Source: Serilophus lunatus
Taxonomy: Eukaryota; Chordata; Aves; Passeriformes; Eurylaimidae
NCBI GenBank assembly: GCA_013399895.1
Contig: VXBA01003437.1
Span: forward strand, 2,264,156-2,328,155
DNA: 64,000 bases
Direction: 5' to 3'
Positions within the stretch are counted from its first letter, which is position 1; every line of letters starts with the position of its first letter. The notes under the pieces were generated by a model. It did not search any database. It was not told the origin of the DNA and saw nothing but the letters and a program-made list of their open reading frames with translations. Shown piece by piece: positions 59,771 to 64,000 of the stretch. A program made the position numbers and the translations under genes.

Positions 59771-62700
59771 TCAGTATGGCTTGCTGTCATTCTTAGAGCG
59801 TTTGAGCTGTACTTTCAGACGCTTCATGCCAATCTGAAAGCCGTTCATTGACTGAATGGCAGCCTGTGCAGAGACAGGATTGTCGTAACTTACAAAACCT
59901 GAAGAAAGAAAAACACGTAATTACACCATGACAAAGCTGTCCAGAACAGCTACTCAGCTGGAAGCGAAGGCCATCACAATGTCAGAGAGGCTTGCACAAA
60001 GTGCCCGTTTCAGAAGCTCATAACTCTTCATAATAACTTCTTACTAAGAGCTCTGAAAAAAAGCATTGCTTTCTGACATATGTGACTTTGGCCAAAAGAT
60101 ACACAAAGTTCAGGAAATTAAAATAACATTTTCTAGTAAGCAAAAATGAGTACTGCTGTTTATTTTGTAAGAAGTCATACCTGGGAGAAAACCAAACCTG
60201 GAAAATGTTAATCTATATGCAAAAGATCACTAACGATAGATACAAGACTGAAATCCCCCTCATGACATTATGAGAGTAGATCTGTTTGGAGTGATGTAGA
60301 TGTTAAGGGAATGTAGCACTTGTACGAGTATCATCACAGAATCAAGTAGGTTAGAAAAGACCTCCGAGACCACTGAGTCCAACCTTTGACCTAACAGCAT
60401 CTTGTCAACTAAACCATGGCACTCAGTGCCACATCCAATCTCTTCTTAAATACCTCTGGGACAGTGACTCCACCACCTCCCTGGGCAGCCCATTCCAATG
60501 GCCAATCACTCTCTCTGTAAAGGACTTCTTCCTAATGTCTCACCTAAACCTCCCCTGGCACAGCTTAAGACTGTGTCCTCTTGTCCTACTGTCGGGTGTC
60601 TGGGAGAAGAGACTGATCCTCACTTGGCTACAACCTCCTTTCAGGCAGCTGTAGAGAGTGACGAGTCTCCCCTGAGCCTCCTGTTCTCCAGGCTAAGCAG
60701 GCCCAGCTCCCTCAGCTACGCCTCATAGGACTTGTGCTCCAGCCCCTTCACCATCCTCGTCCTTCTTTGGACACGCTCCAGTACCTCAGTATCTATCTTT
60801 CCTAAACTGAGGGGCCCAGAACTGGACACAGAACTCGAGGTGTGGCCTAACTAGTGCTGAGTACAAGGGAAGAAACACTTCCTCAGTTCTGCTGGCCACA
60901 CCATTCCTGATTATGTTTAGGTTTCTCTTGGATGAGAAGTCACGTGATCACTCCTCGAGAAGACCATCCTCAAAACAAACTCCTCCAAGGTTTGGAAGGA
61001 GCCTTTTTTAAATAACTCCCGCTCCAGTCTACTGCTACCTGTCCATAATATGTACGTGTTACAGCTCAATGACCAGTGTATTTTTGTGTTCTCACAAAGC
61101 ATCAGATTGTCCACATCTTTTGGCTCAAATACAAAAAAATCAGGATATTATGCAGACACAAAGCTATCAAAACCATAGAGAATAGCTCACTTCTCCTATT
61201 CCATCACAAGGAATCTCCATCTATCAAAACAGTCATGAGAGCTCACAGCACTACAAAAATGCAATATGGTAGCCACAATAATTATCTACGAAGATATTAA
61301 TAGGAATAATTCATAATTATAATGTACTGAGTAGTATATACAGCAACACAAACAACTATTGAAAAGACAGAAAGAGGGAAGAGGAGGAAGGATTATAGTC
61401 TGCAAACACAAAACATAATTGCAGAGTGTTCTGAGTTGGAAGGGATGCACAAGGATCATCAAGTCCAACTTGAATGGGCCTTACGGGGTTTCAACCCATA
61501 ACCTCTTAACCCATTGAGCTATTCTTGGAGTCAATTATCTAGAGTCAGAACAGTATAATGAAGCATAATAGTATGAAATTGGAAAAGCAAAAAAGTCATT
61601 ATGAAAATCAGGAAAATACAGCTTATTGCTGGAAGTGTTCGGTTTATTTATTTTTAGAAATACAGAGAAAGATTCCCTAAATGACTTAAAAGTAAGACTA
61701 GACAATATACTAAAAAAGAGATTACTAAAAAGAAGCCACTTTTCGACAGATAATGATTCATGGAATGATAGAATACACTGAATTGGAAAGCATCCATAAG
61801 AATCATTGGAGTCTCTGCACAGGTCAGTTCCAAGAATCACAACATGTGTCTCAGGGCATTGTTCAAACACTTCTTGAACTCTGTCAGGCTTGGTGCTGGG
61901 ACCACTTCCCTGGGAAGCCTGTTCCAATGCTCAACCACCCTCTGGGTAAAGAACCTTTTCCTAAAATCCATCCTAAATCTCCCCTGACAGAGCTCCATGT
62001 GATTCCCTGGGTCCTGTCATGAGTCAGAGAGAATACTTAAGTGCCTGCTCCTCTGCTTCCCCTTGTGAGAAAGATGTAGATCCAACGTACCAAAACACTT
62101 GCTTAGGTTGGTCTGCTTGTCAATGAAAACCTTGGCAGAGACGACATTTCCAAATGGCATGAACATCTGCAGCAGATCCTGATCCCCAAACTCCTGGGGA
62201 AGATGGTAGATAAACAGATTGGCTCCCTCTGGACCTTCAAACAACAAGTAGGAATATAAGTTCAGAAAAAGCATGGATAACATATGGCCACTGTACAAAA
62301 AAAAGGTGAAAGAGCCACTCAAGCCAAATTTTCTACATGAAACAATGAAACTGTTGTTTACACCTCTGTAGAGGACTTGATTCCAGAATAAATTATCCTG
62401 ACTTTTTGTGGGGATTGATCATTCAAATAATTCTAGCTCTTTCTCATGATTTTTGCTTGTAATTTACACATTGTGCTAAAACTGGTTCATAGATCTTCAC
62501 TGTAATGAAAGCTGAACAATAAGTTTGAGACCCAGACTAAACCAAAACTGGTTACGCAAAGCCTTCAGTCTCAAAGCAACTAAATGAATCTCAATACAAA
62601 ATACTAATAATTGCATTGCTTGTAACCTGAAGATTCTTTTCTAAACATTCTACATATTCTGCTGAAAACTTACTTGTACATTCCTCATTACTTACATTAT

Positions 62701-63607
62701 GTCATTTACTTACAATGTCATTTGCATGACATATTAAATTGAACCTGAATCTGAAGAGTGAAGAGACTGTATAAGTATCTGCTGGGAGAGGTGAAGGACT
62801 AGGAAAACATTATGAAAGCCAATCTTACTTTCTGACAGTGGGATGTATCAGGCTGCAGACTTATACTCTCTTTCCCTCTGAGAAAATAGAGGAGTATGAT
62901 TACAAAGCATTAAAGCTAGACAAAACCCATGAGAAACTTCCCGTATAAAAACTACTTTGGGCAGCCCTTTACAAAAAATCACACAGGTTTTCCTTCTTTA
63001 TCTTTAGTAACTCCAGGATTCTAAAAAATGCCACCACATGAAAGATCTGCAGATAAGGTAGCTGCAAGGGCTAAGCCTGCCCTTTTGAAAATCCCTCTCA
63101 AGTTGTTTCTACAATTTTCTGCCTACCTTCTTTTTGACTTCCGGCTGCACCAATACTCTGCTGTGTTAGGAGACTCTGGTTATAGAGCGTGGGCAGTGCA
63201 GCAGCAGCATATTGCTGGATTCCAGAATAAGCCTGTGTGAGGGCTTCCATTGTGCTACCTGTCCCATTTGAAAGACCACCACTGCCAAGTCCTCCATTTA
63301 AGGCTGCCATTCCTGTGTAAGAAAGAGGAAATAAAAGATGACTGAGTGCTTCTACTGAGCCAGATCAATAAACTTTCAAAGACTCTGCACTATTACAAAA
63401 AGCTGGGAGCAGAAAAAATAACCACATAGAACTAACACAGGCTGAGGAATGATAATGAGCTATTCCCACAACTCACCACAATACATAACTTACCTGCTAA
63501 AGAGCTAACGTTGAGGCCTGCTGTAGCCCCTGCCAGTGTCTGCAATGCTCCAAGAGAAGCCATTGGATTAACAGAGGAGCTGCTACTGGAGCTAGGTGAG
63601 GAACCTG
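59771..63607 (-). CDS. CELF1: CUGBP Elav-like family member 1, 3' coding exons (partial)
   Basis: Four coding exons are in the window: 63494-63607 (acceptor ambiguous by three bases), 63127-63312, 62091-62234 and 59771-59898. All junctions are phase 1 and consistent. The first two encode the end of the divergent linker: a serine run, then [19 protein letters not shown], then [10 protein letters not shown] onward. The last two encode RRM3, with RNP2-like LFIYHLP and RNP1 split across the junction (KCFG|FVSYD), ending RSKNDSKPY, identical to the human C-terminus. CELF1 binds GU-rich RNA to control alternative splicing, deadenylation and translation, and is deregulated in myotonic dystrophy. CELF2 shares much of this sequence, but the MAALNGG linker and the RAPSN neighbourhood indicate CELF1. 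RRM1, RRM2 and the start lie beyond the right edge. Confidence 0.97.
60334..60922 (-). mobile_element. CR1 LINE 3' portion, minus orientation
   Basis: On the minus strand it reads CTGAGGGAGCTGGGCCTG, CTTAGCCTGGAGAA, AGGAGGCTCAGGGGAGAC and ends GGTTGGACTCAGTGGTCTCGG, the hallmark order of a CR1 ORF2 end and 3' UTR. It lies in the CELF1 intron inside RRM3 in the same direction as the gene, is 5' truncated, and is moderately diverged. Confidence 0.88.
61425..61530 (-). mobile_element. Short CR1-like 3' tail fragment
   Basis: The segment GTTCTGAGTTGGAAGGGATG, then CACAAGGATCATCAAGTCCAAC, matches the 3' terminus of a CR1 subfamily read on the minus strand. The part near 61,480-61,525 (TTTCAACCCATAACC to GAGCTATTC) is a recurrent avian repeat tail whose class I cannot fix. 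Confidence 0.6.
61752..62022 (-). mobile_element. CR1 LINE 3' end, minus orientation
   Basis: Read on the minus strand: GGGGAGATTTAGGATGGAT, AGGAAAAGGTTCTTTACCCA, GAGGGTGGTTGAGCATTGG, GAACAGGCTTCCCAGGGAAG, then a 3' tail. This is a CR1 subfamily 3' end. It stops about 70 bases past the CELF1 splice donor at 62,090. Confidence 0.85.
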
Positions 63608-64000
63608 CTATTAAAACAAAACAATTAGACTTCAAGCAATATTTTTCAGTCCTGATAATTCAACTTCTATGCCAAGTTATTCCTGTAGAAAAAGCCAGTA
63701 AGGAACAGACCAAGGCAACACAGTATATTTTATGTAAAAAATAAATACCAAACCCACACAACTTGATTGATCACACTGCTTATATAATCTAATCCCTTCC
63801 TACGTTTTTTTAAAATTTCTACTTCATCATAGCATCTATTTTCGTAGCAATAATAATTTCATTAAGTGTAATATACATAAGATTTAGACATTATACAAAT
63901 GTTAGCTAACTTTATATCTCAACATAAGTTAACCAGCAGTGATGCCTATTTCCTGCTGACTAAAGTGAGCAAGTCACTGGCTATGTATGAACATATATCC
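63608..64000 (-). other. CELF1 intron running off the window
   Basis: AT-rich sequence upstream of the linker exon. No upstream CELF1 exon is recognisable before the window ends. Confidence 0.7.

Overview
The window is vertebrate nuclear DNA, almost certainly from a bird. It has spliced genes with GT-AG introns, CpG-island promoters, and several fragments of CR1-type LINE retrotransposons, the dominant avian repeat. Introns are short and gene order is compact. It corresponds to the conserved block that in human chromosome 11p11.2 reads SLC39A13 - PSMC3 - RAPSN - CELF1. Exons were joined by hand from splice sites, reading phase and remembered homologous proteins; no alignment was run.

Layout. 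(1) 1-1,549: no coding sequence, probably the 5' intron of SLC39A13. (2) 1,582-13,384, plus strand: nine coding exons of SLC39A13 (zinc transporter ZIP13), complete at 365 residues, with a 3' UTR that may run to about 16.0 kb. (3) About 17.8-29.2 kb, plus strand: a four-exon TMEM178 family gene closest to TMEM178B. Its first exon is damaged by an assembly gap at 18,119-18,215. No such gene lies at this place in human. (4) 30,582-37,463, minus strand: twelve coding exons of PSMC3, proteasome ATPase Rpt5, 422 residues. (5) 37,772-46,386, minus strand: eight coding exons of RAPSN (rapsyn), 412 residues, ending about 0.3 kb upstream of the PSMC3 start codon. (6) 46.4-50.9 kb: intergenic, with an E-box/CCAAT/TEAD-like cluster upstream of RAPSN. 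(7) About 50.86 kb to the window end, minus strand: the 3' part of CELF1, with a very long candidate 3' UTR (about 8.9 kb) and four coding exons covering the linker end and RRM3. The gene continues beyond the right edge.

The genes do not form a functional operon. SLC39A13 exports zinc from intracellular stores, PSMC3 is a housekeeping proteasome subunit, RAPSN clusters acetylcholine receptors at the neuromuscular junction, and CELF1 controls RNA splicing and decay, including in muscle. No prokaryote-type defence system, CRISPR array or tRNA was seen. The most notable points are the extra TMEM178B-like gene, the RAPSN-PSMC3 near-fusion, the long GU-element-bearing CELF1 3' UTR and a NAGNAG acceptor in CELF1.
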